64,000 nt of DNA from Dermabacter hominis NBRC 106157 (GCF_001570785.1 NZ_BCSI01000008.1:1-64000); one strand, 5' to 3'; shown: positions 37,988-48,403, counted from the first letter of the stretch. The notes: generated from the sequence alone by a model not told the origin. Made by a program: numbers and translations.

Positions 37988-39132
37988 CGGGCACCTCCTT
38001 TGGGGCGCTGAGTCGCGAGCGCCGGAATCGTCGCAGCGATGCGGTCGGCGACTTTTTCAGCAGCGTCCCGCTTGCCGAGGGAGAGAGCTGCTTTCTCCAT
38101 CCGCCCGCGCACTTCGGTATCGAGCAGGCATTCACCGACGGTCTCGACGAGAAGCTCGGGCGTGAGGAGCGCATCCTTGATCATGCGCGCGCCGCCGGCC
38201 GCGACCATGTCGGCCCCGTTGAGGGCCTGTTCGCCATTGCCGATGGGGAGCGGCACGAACAGCGCAGGTAGCCCCACGGCGGCGAGTTCACACACGGTTC
38301 CTGCTCCTGAGCGTGTGAGCGCGAAATCGGCGGCTGCGTAGGCGCCTTCCATGCCGTCCACGTACTCGACCTGCACGTAGTGTTTTCCCCGAGCCGGGAT
38401 CCGCTTGCCCTTGCCGGTGACGTGGAGAATCTGCACGCCGAGGCCCTCGAGCGGGCCCATAGCCGCGATCAAGGTTTCGTTGAGGCGCTGCGCGCCGAGC
38501 GAGCCGCCCGTCACGAGAAGGGTCGGCTTGTCGGGGTCAAGGCCGAACGACTCACGCGCCTCGGCCCGCTTTGCCTCGCGATCGAGATGCGCAATCTCCG
38601 GTCGCATGGGCATTCCTACCCACTCTGCCTGTGAGAACGGCCCCGACGACCCGCTCATATCGAAAGCGGTCATGGCGCGCGCCCCGAGTCGTACCCCAAG
38701 CCTGTTGGCCATTCCGGGCCGCTTATTGGCTTCATGGACCACTAGCGGAAGCTTGGCGTGCCTTCCCGCAAGGTAGGCGGGCGGGCACACGTAGCCACCA
38801 AACCCCGCGATCGCATCAACGTGCTCGGTGCGAATGAACCGCCGAACATCGCCCAGTCCGCGACCGAACTCGCGCGGAAATCGCAAGGCTGCGGCGTTTG
38901 GACGGCGAGGGAATGGCACCTTCTCAATCGTGAGAAGCTCGAAGCCCGCCGCCGGAACGAGATCTGCTTCGAGGCCGACCTTCGTGCCGAGGGCGACCAC
39001 TCGCACTCCCTCATAGCGCTCCGTGAGCGCTCTAGCAACCGCGAGCATGGGCGAGACGTGTCCCGCGCTTCCGGCGCCCGCGACGAGAACGGTTGCCTCG
39101 GCATCTGCCTGGGTGCTGGGTTGAGGTGTCAT
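37984..39132 (-). CDS. murG: UDP-GlcNAc:lipid I GlcNAc transferase
   Basis: MurG converts lipid I to lipid II at the inner face of the membrane. The GT28 N-terminal loop GAGSAGHVSPMLA, the second glycine loop GGSLGAQRLNE and the FALTRSGAGTVCELA donor-site region are present. The frame stays open upstream, but the ATG at 39132 overlaps the ftsW stop as ATGA and gives a normal 382 residues. Confidence 0.96.
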   Translation of the reverse strand: MTPQPSTQADAEATVLVAGAGSAGHVSPMLAVARALTERYEGVRVVALGTKVGLEADLVPAAGFELLTIEKVPFPRRPNAAALRFPREFGRGLGDVRRFIRTEHVDAIAGFGGYVCPPAYLAGRHAKLPLVVHEANKRPGMANRLGVRLGARAMTAFDMSGSSGPFSQAEWVGMPMRPEIAHLDREAKRAEARESFGLDPDKPTLLVTGGSLGAQRLNETLIAAMGPLEGLGVQILHVTGKGKRIPARGKHYVQVEYVDGMEGAYAAADFALTRSGAGTVCELAAVGLPALFVPLPIGNGEQALNGADMVAAGGARMIKDALLTPELLVETVGECLLDTEVRGRMEKAALSLGKRDAAEKVADRIAATIPALATQRPKGGAR

Positions 39133-40433
39133 GAGCGCGATCCCTTCGTGGCACGTGTTTCCGACGCCGGCTTCGCGACCACCGTCGCCGATTTCTTCGA
39201 GTAGTTCGCGTGCGCCCGAAGTGCCTCGGCCGCACCGGGTTCCGATTTCGCAAAGGCGAGTAGCACGCCGAGCGCGAGCATCGAGGCAATGAGCGCCGAT
39301 CCGCCAGCCGACACAAAAGGTAGCGGCACGCCAAGAACCGGCAGTAGGCCCGTCACAACGGCCATGTTCACGAACGCCTGCGCGAGAATCCACGACGTGA
39401 TGCCCGCGATCGTGATCTGTACGAAGGGATCGCGCAGGCGGACCATCATGTGGTACAGCACGAGAGCGAGCAGCGTAAAGAGCACCACGATCAAGAGCGT
39501 GCCGAAGAGCCCGAGCTCCTCGCCGATGATCGAAAAAATGAAGTCATTGTCGGCCTCGGGCACACGCCCCCATTTTTGGCGGGACTGCCCGATACCGACG
39601 CCCCACCAACCGCCTGTCGCGAGCGCCATGAGGCCGTTGTCGGCCTGGTAGCACGAATCGCCAGCGCACTCTCCGTGCAACCAGTTGAGAGCGCGCGCCA
39701 TGCGGTTAGGGCTCGCGAGGACGAGTCCTATGACGAGCGCGGCGGCGCCGCCACCAGCGATGAGAAACCAGCGTTTTGGCACACCGGCAACCCAGAAGGC
39801 TCCCGCGGCGAGAATGCCCACCATCATCATCGTGCCGAGGTCTCGGCCGAGAATAATGAGCCCGAGCGCCGCGCTCGTTCCCGCGATTGCCGTTGCGAGC
39901 ACGGGAAGTTCGCGCAGCCGGTCGCGGTTCTTCGACAAGAACGCTCCGAGCCACACCGCGAGTGCAAGCTTGAGAAATTCCGAGGGCTGGCCACGGATCG
40001 GGCCGATGTGGATCCAGTTCCTATTGCCGCCCTTGCCGAGCCCGAGAGGCGTGAACACGAGCGCCTGGAGGAACAGGCCGAGAGCGAGCAGCAGCGTCGC
40101 AACGCCGATGTTCTTGTACCACCTCACCGGTGTGAGCGTCGCGGCAATCAGTAATACGAGGCCGATGACAGCAAAGGCTCCCTGGGTCATGAACGACGCG
40201 TACGGGGAGTGTCCTTTCGCGATGTTGGTCACCGAAGAACTGGAAAGCACCATCACGAGACCAACCGTGATGAGAATGCCACCGATCACGGCGATCGCGT
40301 AGAAGTCAAGCGCGGGCGACTGGAGCCAGCGGCCGAGCGTTGATTTCACTTCGCCGCCAACGTCACCGAGCGGGTTTTGCTCGCTCGGGCGTTGCGGCGT
40401 GCGTGCGCCCCGCTGCCGTGCGCGCTCGCTCAC
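39129..40433 (-). CDS. ftsW: Lipid II polymerase/septal SEDS protein FtsW
   Basis: FtsW is the SEDS-family peptidoglycan glycosyltransferase of the divisome, acting with the FtsI transpeptidase. The 434-residue protein has about ten membrane helices and conserved SEDS segments such as NDFIFSIIGEELG, NMAVVTGLLPVLGVPLPFVS and RDLGTMM. The cytoplasmic N-terminus is short and basic. Its start overlaps the murD stop as ATGA. Confidence 0.95.
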   Translation of the reverse strand: MSERARQRGARTPQRPSEQNPLGDVGGEVKSTLGRWLQSPALDFYAIAVIGGILITVGLVMVLSSSSVTNIAKGHSPYASFMTQGAFAVIGLVLLIAATLTPVRWYKNIGVATLLLALGLFLQALVFTPLGLGKGGNRNWIHIGPIRGQPSEFLKLALAVWLGAFLSKNRDRLRELPVLATAIAGTSAALGLIILGRDLGTMMMVGILAAGAFWVAGVPKRWFLIAGGGAAALVIGLVLASPNRMARALNWLHGECAGDSCYQADNGLMALATGGWWGVGIGQSRQKWGRVPEADNDFIFSIIGEELGLFGTLLIVVLFTLLALVLYHMMVRLRDPFVQITIAGITSWILAQAFVNMAVVTGLLPVLGVPLPFVSAGGSALIASMLALGVLLAFAKSEPGAAEALRAHANYSKKSATVVAKPASETRATKGSRS

Positions 40434-41935
40434 GGCGTGCCCCCGAGCCCCCGAGCAGCTTCCGCGAACAGGTTCCCCCGCTCGGCGTAATTCGTGAACT
40501 GATCGATACTCGCAGCAGCCGGCGCCAAAAGCACAACGTCACCGTCGCTCGCGTGCGACGCTGCTTCGGTCACGGCCGCCTGCATAAGCGCACGCGTGTC
40601 CCCGTACTTTTCGGGGTCGATCCAGACGCGAGGGACATCCGGGGCGTTGTCATCAAGCGCCGCGGTGAAGGGCGCCGGATCGCGGCCAATGAGCACAACC
40701 GACTTGAGCCGTTCGGCCTGCGCAGCGACGAGGCTGTGGAGGTCCGCCCCCTTGGCATCGCCGCCGGCGATCCACACCACTGACTGCGCGGCGCTGAGCG
40801 CCGCCGCTGCAGAATCGGGGTTCGTCGCCTTCGAATCGTCGATGAAGGCGACGCCGCCCTCAACGTGGACGATTTCGCTTCGATGTTCCCCGGCGCGATA
40901 CGCCGCGAGACCTTCGCGCACGTGGATCGGTTCGACGCCGAACGAGCGCGCGAGGCCGGCGGCAAAAAGGGCGTTGAGTGCAACGTGCGGCGGGGCGCCG
41001 TGGGGACCGAGGTGCGCAACGGTATCGAGGTTCGCGATCTCCGCTGCCTGAGAGTGCCGGTTCTCGCAAAAAGCGCGATCCACGAGGAGATCCTCAACAA
41101 GGCCAAGTTCGCTCGGCCCCGGCGAGGAAAGCCCAACGCCAATCGCGCGGCAGCCTTCGACCACATCGGCATCCTCGAGTGCACGGAGCGTGCGTTCGTC
41201 GGCTTTGTTGTACAGGCACGCGTGCTGCGTCCCGGCATAAACCTTCGCTTTTGCCTGCGCGTAGGCGTCCATCCCTCCGTGCCAATCAAGATGATCGGCA
41301 CCGATGTTCAGGATTGCGCTCGAATGAGCGCCGAGGTTGTCCGTCCAGTGAAGCTGGAAACTCGACAGCTCCAACGCAATCGCCTCGAAACCCACGGGAT
41401 CGAGGGCCGCTTCGATCAGCGGGAGCCCAACATTGCCCGCTGCGACCGCCCGAACACCGGCATGCTGCAGAATCGACTCAAGCATCGTGACGACCGTGGT
41501 TTTCCCGTTCGTCCCCGTGACCGCGAGCCACGCCGGGCCATCGGCCTTTTGCATGCGGCGCGCGAGCTCAATCTCCGACCAGATTTCGATGCCTTCGTTC
41601 TGCGCGGCAACGAGAAGCGGGTGATCGGGCCGCCACCCGGGAGACGTGACAACGACGTCGAAGGGGGAACCGTCGGCGTTCGTGGGAAGCGCGCGAGTGT
41701 GCTCCTCGCCGAGCAAGATCCGGGCTCCGAGGGTCTCGAGCACCTTGGCACGCTCGAGGTTCGATTCTGATCGCGACGCGTCCACGGCAGTGACGTGCGC
41801 TCCTCGCTGAAGGGTCTGGTCCACGATCGCGTAGCCCGAGACTCCAAAACCCGTCACAAGAATGCGGGCGCCCGACACGTCGAGACCCGGGAAGGGGCGC
41901 TCGGGAAGTCGCTTAGATGTTTCAGATGCAGTCAC
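40430..41935 (-). CDS. murD: UDP-N-acetylmuramoylalanine-D-glutamate ligase
   Basis: MurD adds D-glutamate to the growing UDP-MurNAc peptide. The ATP P-loop GTNGKTT is at 141-147. The N-terminal TGFGVSGYA nucleotide-sugar motif and the late DDSKATN catalytic segment are present. The GTG start has AGGTGG upstream. At 501 residues it is at the upper end of the family range. It begins 38 bases after mraY. Confidence 0.96.
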   Translation of the reverse strand: MTASETSKRLPERPFPGLDVSGARILVTGFGVSGYAIVDQTLQRGAHVTAVDASRSESNLERAKVLETLGARILLGEEHTRALPTNADGSPFDVVVTSPGWRPDHPLLVAAQNEGIEIWSEIELARRMQKADGPAWLAVTGTNGKTTVVTMLESILQHAGVRAVAAGNVGLPLIEAALDPVGFEAIALELSSFQLHWTDNLGAHSSAILNIGADHLDWHGGMDAYAQAKAKVYAGTQHACLYNKADERTLRALEDADVVEGCRAIGVGLSSPGPSELGLVEDLLVDRAFCENRHSQAAEIANLDTVAHLGPHGAPPHVALNALFAAGLARSFGVEPIHVREGLAAYRAGEHRSEIVHVEGGVAFIDDSKATNPDSAAAALSAAQSVVWIAGGDAKGADLHSLVAAQAERLKSVVLIGRDPAPFTAALDDNAPDVPRVWIDPEKYGDTRALMQAAVTEAASHASDGDVVLLAPAAASIDQFTNYAERGNLFAEAARGLGGTP

Positions 41936-41973
41936 GCGATGCCACCTGGCAATTGGTCGAGAACGGACGGGGG

Positions 41974-43056
41974 TTAGATAAAGCGCAAAGCGTCAAGGTA
42001 GAAAAGGCCGAGGCCGAACGCCGCGAACACCCCCGCGATGATCCAGAAGCGCACGACGATCGTCACCTCATTCCAGCCTTTGAGCTCGAAGTGGTGCTGG
42101 AGAGGCGCCATTCGGAAAACGCGCTTGCGCGTCAGCTTGAAGCTCGTGACCTGAATGATCACGGACAGCGAGATGATGACGAAGAGGCCGCCGATGATTC
42201 CACCGACGAGCTGCGTGCGCGACAGGATTGTGAGGGCCGCAAGCACGCCGCCGAGCGCCAACGAACCCGTGTCGCCCATAAAAATGCGTGCGGGCGAGGT
42301 GTTCCACCACAGGAAGCCTACGCACGCCCCGAGCACCGCGGCAGCGACAATCGCAAGGTCGAGCGGATCCCTCGCGGCATAGCACGAGCGAACTTCTTCG
42401 ATGCCGCACTGCTGGCGCCACTGCCAAAATGAAATAAGCACGTAGGCACCCGCAAAGATAATCGTGGCCCCAGAGGCTAGACCGTCGAGGCCATCCGTGA
42501 GGTTGACCCCGTTCGACCACGCGGCAACAAGGAAGTTGGACCAGATCGCGAACAGGACGATGCCGACGGCTGTGCCGGCAAAGGCGAGATTCAGCCACGG
42601 GATGTCGCGCACGAATGAGATGTGCGTCGAGGCGGGCGTGTACCCCCAACGATCGGGGAACTGGAGAGCAAGAACGGCGAAGGCAGTACCGATCAGTCCC
42701 TGTCCCACAAGTTTTGCGCGTGGGGAAAGACCGAGCGACTGCTTCTTGGCGATCTTGGCGTAATCATCCATGAAGCCGAGCACGCCTAGCCCGACCATGA
42801 GCAAGAGTGCAAGCAGGCCCGACACTGACGGCACGCGGAGAATGCTCAGGTGCCCCATCCCGTAGCCGATGAGGGTCGCGAGGATGATCATGACGCCGCC
42901 CATCGTGGGCGTTCCACGCTTGGTCGCGTGGGTCGTGGGGCCGTCATCGCGCACAAACTGCCCGTATTGCTTCTTCACGAGGAAGCGAATATAAAGCGGG
43001 GTCAGGGAGAACGACAGGACCGCGGCTACGGCCCCCGCGATCAAGATTCCGATCAT
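41974..43056 (-). CDS. mraY: Phospho-MurNAc-pentapeptide translocase
   Basis: MraY attaches phospho-MurNAc-pentapeptide to undecaprenyl phosphate, making lipid I in the membrane. The 360-residue protein has about ten helices. It carries the signature loops GTPTMGG, NGVNLTDGLDGLASG (with LTDGLDG), FMGDTGSLALGG and APLQHHFELKGW. Its start overlaps the murF stop by four bases. Confidence 0.97.
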   Translation of the reverse strand: MIGILIAGAVAAVLSFSLTPLYIRFLVKKQYGQFVRDDGPTTHATKRGTPTMGGVMIILATLIGYGMGHLSILRVPSVSGLLALLLMVGLGVLGFMDDYAKIAKKQSLGLSPRAKLVGQGLIGTAFAVLALQFPDRWGYTPASTHISFVRDIPWLNLAFAGTAVGIVLFAIWSNFLVAAWSNGVNLTDGLDGLASGATIIFAGAYVLISFWQWRQQCGIEEVRSCYAARDPLDLAIVAAAVLGACVGFLWWNTSPARIFMGDTGSLALGGVLAALTILSRTQLVGGIIGGLFVIISLSVIIQVTSFKLTRKRVFRMAPLQHHFELKGWNEVTIVVRFWIIAGVFAAFGLGLFYLDALRFI

Positions 43057-44501
43057 GCCTTTTCTCCTGCGTCTTCCGCTTTCGTGGGCTCAGCTGCCCA
43101 CGTGCGCACGAGGGACTCACCAAGTTTCGCGAGACCCGCACCATTCGATGATTTGAGCAAGAGGGTACTTCCGGGCCTCTTCACCGTTTCTAGCACAGCG
43201 GGCGCATCCTCGAGGCGTTCGACATACACCGCGCGCTCGTTCTCACCACTGGTTTCGGTCACACCTTCGTGGATCGCATGCGCCCCGCATCCAATCGTGA
43301 CAATGACGTCGATCCCCTGCTCTACTGCGAAAACACCCATATCCCGGTGTGCCTTCTCGCTCTCGGGACCGAGTTCGAGCATTTCGCCAAGGACCGCAAC
43401 GGTGTGGCGTTCACGACCAAGAACCGCAAGAGCGCTCAGGCCAGCGCGCATCGAATCGGGGTTCGCGTTGTAGGCGTCATTGATGAGTGTCACGTCGCCC
43501 GGCAACTCGCTCACCTGCATGCGCCCCGGGGAGCGCTGCTCGGCGGAGCGAAGCCCTGCAACGATGTCCTCAAAGCTCACTCCAGCGGCCGCGGCTGCGG
43601 CCGCGGCCGCAAGCGCATTTTTCACGTGATGCTCGCCCGTGAGCGTGAGAGAGACGGGCGCCTCCTTACTGCCCATATGGAGTATGAAGCTCGCCCTAGC
43701 GGCGCCATCAAGGCCAACCTCGCTCGCGTAGGCCTCCGCGGAGTCGTCAGTAAGGGAAAAGTGCACGACCCTAGCGCGCGTGCGCGACTGCATTGCCTTT
43801 ACTCGCGCATCATCGGCATTGAGCACGGCGGTTCCGGTTTCCTCGAGAACCTCGACCAGCTCCCCCTTCGCGAGGGCGATGTTATCGAGGCCTCCGAACT
43901 CGCCCACGTGGGCCGAACCGACGTTGAGGACAAGGGAAATATCGGGGCGCGCGATGCGCGTGAGATGGGCGATGTGGCCGATGCCGCGCGCCCCCATCTC
44001 GAGCACGAGGAAGCGCGACGTTTCGCTGAGCTCGAGGACGGTGAGAGGAAGGCCAAGCTCGTTATTGCGGCTTCCAATGGGTGCGATTGTGTCCCCTATT
44101 GGCGCGAGGATTGCGTGAAGCAGATCTTTCGTACTCGTTTTACCGTTCGAGCCTGTCAGCGCGATCACGATCGGCGGCCTCGCACTCGCACGTGCTTCGG
44201 CCAATTCGTGTCGTGCGAGGGTTTCGAGCGCCTCGAGAGGATCCGCGACCTGAATAGCGGGAAGTTCGAGACCGGGGACAGGCTTCGTCACGAGAGCCGC
44301 AGCAGCACCGGCCCTCGCGGCCGCGCCCACATAGTCGTGACCATCGACGTGCTCACCCTCGAAGGCGACAAACAGGTCTCCTTCACCGATGGCACGCGAG
44401 TCAACGCTCGCCTTTCCGTGGACGCATTCGCTGCCGTGAGCGCCACCAACGAGTCGGCCGCCCACGAGGCGCGCGATTGCGCCAACCGTCGTCTTACGCA
44501 T
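43053..44501 (-). CDS. murF: UDP-MurNAc-tripeptide D-alanyl-D-alanine ligase
   Basis: MurF adds D-Ala-D-Ala to the UDP-MurNAc-tripeptide. The P-loop TGSNGKTS (116-123) and the later NDAYNANPDSM motif are typical. The 482-residue length is normal. The ATG at 44501 overlaps the end of murE by eight bases. A ddl gene for D-Ala-D-Ala synthesis is not in this window. Confidence 0.96.
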   Translation of the reverse strand: MRKTTVGAIARLVGGRLVGGAHGSECVHGKASVDSRAIGEGDLFVAFEGEHVDGHDYVGAAARAGAAAALVTKPVPGLELPAIQVADPLEALETLARHELAEARASARPPIVIALTGSNGKTSTKDLLHAILAPIGDTIAPIGSRNNELGLPLTVLELSETSRFLVLEMGARGIGHIAHLTRIARPDISLVLNVGSAHVGEFGGLDNIALAKGELVEVLEETGTAVLNADDARVKAMQSRTRARVVHFSLTDDSAEAYASEVGLDGAARASFILHMGSKEAPVSLTLTGEHHVKNALAAAAAAAAAGVSFEDIVAGLRSAEQRSPGRMQVSELPGDVTLINDAYNANPDSMRAGLSALAVLGRERHTVAVLGEMLELGPESEKAHRDMGVFAVEQGIDVIVTIGCGAHAIHEGVTETSGENERAVYVERLEDAPAVLETVKRPGSTLLLKSSNGAGLAKLGESLVRTWAAEPTKAEDAGEKA

Positions 44502-46089
44502 CGCGCACCTCCGTCGTCAGGTCCGTCTTATGTGCACGCTGCCACGCCGCAAGCGCCGTGCGTGCGTGGATCCGGTCGTCAAACTCAATCGTGCGATCGG
44601 CGAGTACCTGTCCGCTTTCCGCGCCTTTGCCCGCGATAAGCACGACGTCACGCGCGTCCGCTTCGCCGATCGCTCGCGCGATCGCTTCGGCACGATCTCC
44701 CACGTTCTCGACTTCGGCACGGCACGTCGACGGAATGCCCGCGAGCACATCGCGCCTAATCGACGCCGGATCCTCATCGCGCGGATTGTCGTCCGTAACG
44801 AACACGCGATCAGAAAGTCGCGCAGCGATCTCTCCCATGATCGGCCGTTTGAGTGAATCCCTGTGCCCGCCCGCACCGAAAACCGTCACGATTTTTCCGA
44901 CGCCCTCGAGGGTATGGAGCGTCTCGAGAGCCTGCTCAAGCGCGTCCGGAGTGTGCGAATAGTCCACGACGACGCGCGGACAAGCGTCGGACTCGGCGAC
45001 CCTCTCCATGCGCCCCGGGACCGTGCCCGCCACCGCAAGCGCCCGGCGCACCGCCTCCCCCTCGAAGCCGAGCGCCCGAAGAACGAGCGCGACCGCGAGG
45101 GTATTGGCCACGTAGTGGGTGCCCGGAAGCGCGCTTTCGAGCGTAAAAGGTTCGCCTTCCGACGGCTGCACGGTGAACACCGTTCCGTACTCTCCGCGGC
45201 GGATCTCCCCCACCGTGAAGTCGGCTTCGTGCCCTTTCGCGGAGTACGTCGTCACCGGAACGCTCGCATGGGCCGCGAGACGACGGCCCCACTCGTCGTC
45301 GACACACACGATCCCCCGCTTCGCATGCGCGGGCGTAAACAGTGACGCCTTCGCCTCGAAGTACTCCTCCATGTCCTTGTGAAAGTCGAGGTGGTCCTGA
45401 CTGAGGTTCGTAAACACCGCAACCTCGAACAGGACGGCGGCGACCCTGTGGAGCACCATCGCGTGGCTCGATACTTCGAGCGCGGCACACGTCATACCCT
45501 CATCGACCATGTGGCGCATAAGCGCGTGGACGTCAGTCGCCTCGGGGGTCGTGCGCTCCGTCGGAATTTGCTCCTCGCGCCCGCCTGCCCACGCGAGAAA
45601 CGTCCCGTTCGTGCCGACGATTCCGGCACTTTCACCAAGCTCTTGGAGCGTGCGCGCACACATCGTCGTGACCGAAGTCTTGCCGTTCGTTCCGGTCACA
45701 CCGATCAAGGGGATGGCATGCGAGGGCTCGCCATACACGAGATTTGCGGCGAAGCCCGCGAGCGCGCGGGGATCCTCGCACACGAGCACCGAGTAGTCGC
45801 CCCCCGGATGCGCGTCGTTCACGATCGCAGCGCCCGCGTCGTCCGTAAGAATTGCGGCGCAGCCCTGGCCGAGCGCCGCCTCGGCGTAGCTCGCTCCGTG
45901 CGCGTTTTCACCCTGAACGGCGACGAAGAGAGCGCCGGTTCCCGCCTTGCGGGAATCGATCGTCACGGATGAGATCGGCACACTCCTACCGCGCAGCTCG
46001 AGTACGCCCGCTCCAGGCGCCCCTTCGAGCTGCCGGGCGAGATCTCCCAGCATGAGATCGGTGCGATCACTCACGAGTTTCACTTCCAT
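44494..46089 (-). CDS. murE: UDP-MurNAc-dipeptide meso-diaminopimelate ligase
   Basis: MurE adds the third stem-peptide residue. The P-loop GTNGKTS is at 133-139. The DNPR motif (in TDDNPRDEDP, about residue 433) marks enzymes that use meso-diaminopimelate rather than lysine, matching dapF later in the window. The chosen ATG overlaps the ftsI stop by ten bases. A GTG at 46074 with GGAAG upstream is an alternative, giving a protein starting SDRTDLML. It is a normal 531 residues with the longer start. Confidence 0.96.
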   Translation of the reverse strand: MEVKLVSDRTDLMLGDLARQLEGAPGAGVLELRGRSVPISSVTIDSRKAGTGALFVAVQGENAHGASYAEAALGQGCAAILTDDAGAAIVNDAHPGGDYSVLVCEDPRALAGFAANLVYGEPSHAIPLIGVTGTNGKTSVTTMCARTLQELGESAGIVGTNGTFLAWAGGREEQIPTERTTPEATDVHALMRHMVDEGMTCAALEVSSHAMVLHRVAAVLFEVAVFTNLSQDHLDFHKDMEEYFEAKASLFTPAHAKRGIVCVDDEWGRRLAAHASVPVTTYSAKGHEADFTVGEIRRGEYGTVFTVQPSEGEPFTLESALPGTHYVANTLAVALVLRALGFEGEAVRRALAVAGTVPGRMERVAESDACPRVVVDYSHTPDALEQALETLHTLEGVGKIVTVFGAGGHRDSLKRPIMGEIAARLSDRVFVTDDNPRDEDPASIRRDVLAGIPSTCRAEVENVGDRAEAIARAIGEADARDVVLIAGKGAESGQVLADRTIEFDDRIHARTALAAWQRAHKTDLTTEVRDA

Positions 46090-47915
46090 TCGTTCTGAAG
46101 TTGAGTTCCAGGCTCGCCGGAGGGGGCGATGCCGCGGCGTTGAAGAGCGTAGCCAAGGAGTTCGGAAACCGCTGGGCCCGCCACGACCGAGCCCGACTTG
46201 AACCCCTTAATCCCGTAGACGAACACGCCAACGACGAGTTGCGGGTCGTCCATCGGGGCCATTGAGATAAACGACGAGGTGTACGTTCCCCCGGGCACTT
46301 GCGCCGTTCCGGATTTTCCACCGACCGCGTAGCCCGCGACGCTACCGGCAGCCTTGCCATCGTCATCGACATCGTTATCCATAAGAGCCCTCATGGTCGC
46401 AGCGGTCTCACTCGAGACCACGCGAGTGTGCTGTCCCTCGGGTTCCGGGGTGAAGGATCCGTCTTTGGCGACGCGTCCCTTGACGATGCGCGGCTGAATG
46501 TGCACACCGTCGTTCCCAAACGTCCCCACCGCCGAGGTGATCTGGAGCGCGGTGACGGCGTATCCCTGGCCAAAGGCCGTCGCGTACTGCGTACGCCCGC
46601 GCCAGTCCTTCGCCGCGTGGAGGATGCCTGCGGATTCACCGGGGAGGTTCACTGCGGTTTTCGCGCCGAACCCAAACCCCCGCAAGTACTCTTCCCGCTT
46701 TTCATTCGGGACCCGCTCAGCGATTTCGACCGTGCCGACGTTGGAGCTGTGCTTCAGGACTCCGGCGAGCGTGTAGTGCGCTACGGGGTGCTCATGCGAG
46801 TCCTTGATGCTCTCTCCGCCAAATTCTTTGCGGTACGGGATCGTGAAGTGGTCGTCGACCTTTGCCTTGCCCTCGTTTATCACCGTAGCCACGGTGAAAA
46901 GTTTGCCTGTGGAGCCGGGCTCGAAGACGTTGGAAACGGACTGGTTTCCGCGGTACTTTGCGTCGGACGCGCCCGGGTTGTTCGGATCGTACGTGGGGTA
47001 GTCCGCGAGCGCGAGAATGTGGCCGGTCTTAGGATCGATGACCACGGCCGAACCGCCGCTGCCCCCAAAATCCTTGACACGCTGCGCAAGGATTTCCTGG
47101 GCGCGGTACTGAAGGTCTCGATCGATCGTGAGCTCGATGCTTTCACCGTCGATCGCTTCTTTTTCATGGACCTTAGCCGAGGGAATGAGTTGGCCGCCCG
47201 CACCACGCTCGTACTGGCGTTCACCGTCGGTCCCTCGCAGAATCTTGTCGAATGACAGCTCAGCGCCCGCAAGGGCCGTGCCGTCGGAGCCCGTGAAGCC
47301 CACGATATTACCGGCGACCTGGCCTGCCGGGTACAGGCGCTCGGCGACTCGTTCCGAGGTGACACCACCGATCTTGAGTTGCTTGACGGCAGCCTCAACC
47401 TCAGGGCTCACGTCTTTCGCAAGGACGGTGTAGCCCGATTTACCCGTGAGCTTCTCTTCGAGCTCCTCCACGCTCATCTGCAAAAGAGGTGAAAGCTCCA
47501 TCGCGACGGCCTTGACGCCCTTGACCGTCGCCGTCTGCGACTTTGCTCGGTACTCGGGCATCTGACGCTGGTCCACAATGATCGTGTAGCGCTCGGTGCT
47601 CGTCGCGAGCACCTGCCCGTTCGCGTCGAGAATATCGCCGCGTAGAGCCGGAACTGGCTCGGTGTGCAAGCGCTTCGCCCGGGCCTCAGCCGCGAGCTCC
47701 GCCGAGTTGATGCCCTGAATCCACACCAGGCGCACGCTGATCGCGAGGGCCGCAATCAACATGAGCGCCACGATCACGCGGTGGCGGCGATACGGCTCAT
47801 ACCCGTTGCGGGCACGCGCGGCGCCGGCCGATTGACGGGAAGCGTGAGAACGCCCGTCACGCACGGTGCGCGGCGGGCGGCTGCGAGAATCTCGCGGCGG
47901 ACGGGAATTCGGCAC
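46080..47915 (-). CDS. ftsI: Septal class B penicillin-binding protein (FtsI/PBP3)
   Basis: FtsI is the septal transpeptidase partner of FtsW. It has a short basic cytoplasmic tail, one membrane helix (about 47-68) and a pedestal domain with ALRGDILDANG. The transpeptidase domain has S335-TGK (SXXK), SSN at 389-391 (SXN) and KSGT at 533-536 (K-S/T-G). The 611-residue length is standard. It starts 2 bases after the FtsL-like gene. Confidence 0.96.
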   Translation of the reverse strand: MPNSRPPRDSRSRPPRTVRDGRSHASRQSAGAARARNGYEPYRRHRVIVALMLIAALAISVRLVWIQGINSAELAAEARAKRLHTEPVPALRGDILDANGQVLATSTERYTIIVDQRQMPEYRAKSQTATVKGVKAVAMELSPLLQMSVEELEEKLTGKSGYTVLAKDVSPEVEAAVKQLKIGGVTSERVAERLYPAGQVAGNIVGFTGSDGTALAGAELSFDKILRGTDGERQYERGAGGQLIPSAKVHEKEAIDGESIELTIDRDLQYRAQEILAQRVKDFGGSGGSAVVIDPKTGHILALADYPTYDPNNPGASDAKYRGNQSVSNVFEPGSTGKLFTVATVINEGKAKVDDHFTIPYRKEFGGESIKDSHEHPVAHYTLAGVLKHSSNVGTVEIAERVPNEKREEYLRGFGFGAKTAVNLPGESAGILHAAKDWRGRTQYATAFGQGYAVTALQITSAVGTFGNDGVHIQPRIVKGRVAKDGSFTPEPEGQHTRVVSSETAATMRALMDNDVDDDGKAAGSVAGYAVGGKSGTAQVPGGTYTSSFISMAPMDDPQLVVGVFVYGIKGFKSGSVVAGPAVSELLGYALQRRGIAPSGEPGTQLQNEWK

Positions 47916-47917
47916 GT

Positions 47918-48403
47918 CTAGCGCGCCCTCTCGTTACCCATGCCGTAATCGTAAAGATTCTTCGGCGCTTTTGCGACGTGCGGAACGAGCGCGGCCGCTC
48001 CCTGCGTCGCGGCCGCAGGCTCACCGATAATGCTGCCGTTCGCGAGATCGATGTAGGCGACCTTCCCTGCAGGCACCATCCCGAGCTCACGTGCCTGGCG
48101 CTCAAGCTCCTGTGGTGTTCCGAGAAGATCCGACTTCTCCTCGAGCATCTGCGTCTGCTCGCTCAGTTCACGCGATTCGCGCTGGAGCTTCGCGACCTCG
48201 TAGCTCATGTTCGTCATCGAAATGTTGAGCAATAGGGTCGCGACCACGGCGCCGAGCAGCACGAGCGTGCACAGCACCGTGAACGGAATGGAGCTGCGTT
48301 GGATGTGCGGGCGCGAGACAAGCGCGAGGTTCGCCTTGCGCGCATGAGCAGGGACGAAGCCAGCACGCCTGCGTGAGGCGGGGGATGCAGCGAGCTGTGC
48401 CAT
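47918..48403 (-). CDS. ftsL: FtsL-like divisome protein
   Basis: This 161-residue bitopic protein has a basic N-terminal tail and one membrane helix (FTVLCTLVLLGAVVATLLL). A leucine-zipper-like coiled coil follows (YEVAKLQRESRELSEQTQMLEEKSDLL), then a short extracellular end. This plan and its place between rsmH and ftsI identify it as FtsL, although sequence conservation in the family is low. FtsL bridges FtsQ/FtsB and FtsW/FtsI. Confidence 0.82.
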   Translation of the reverse strand: MAQLAASPASRRRAGFVPAHARKANLALVSRPHIQRSSIPFTVLCTLVLLGAVVATLLLNISMTNMSYEVAKLQRESRELSEQTQMLEEKSDLLGTPQELERQARELGMVPAGKVAYIDLANGSIIGEPAAATQGAAALVPHVAKAPKNLYDYGMGNERAR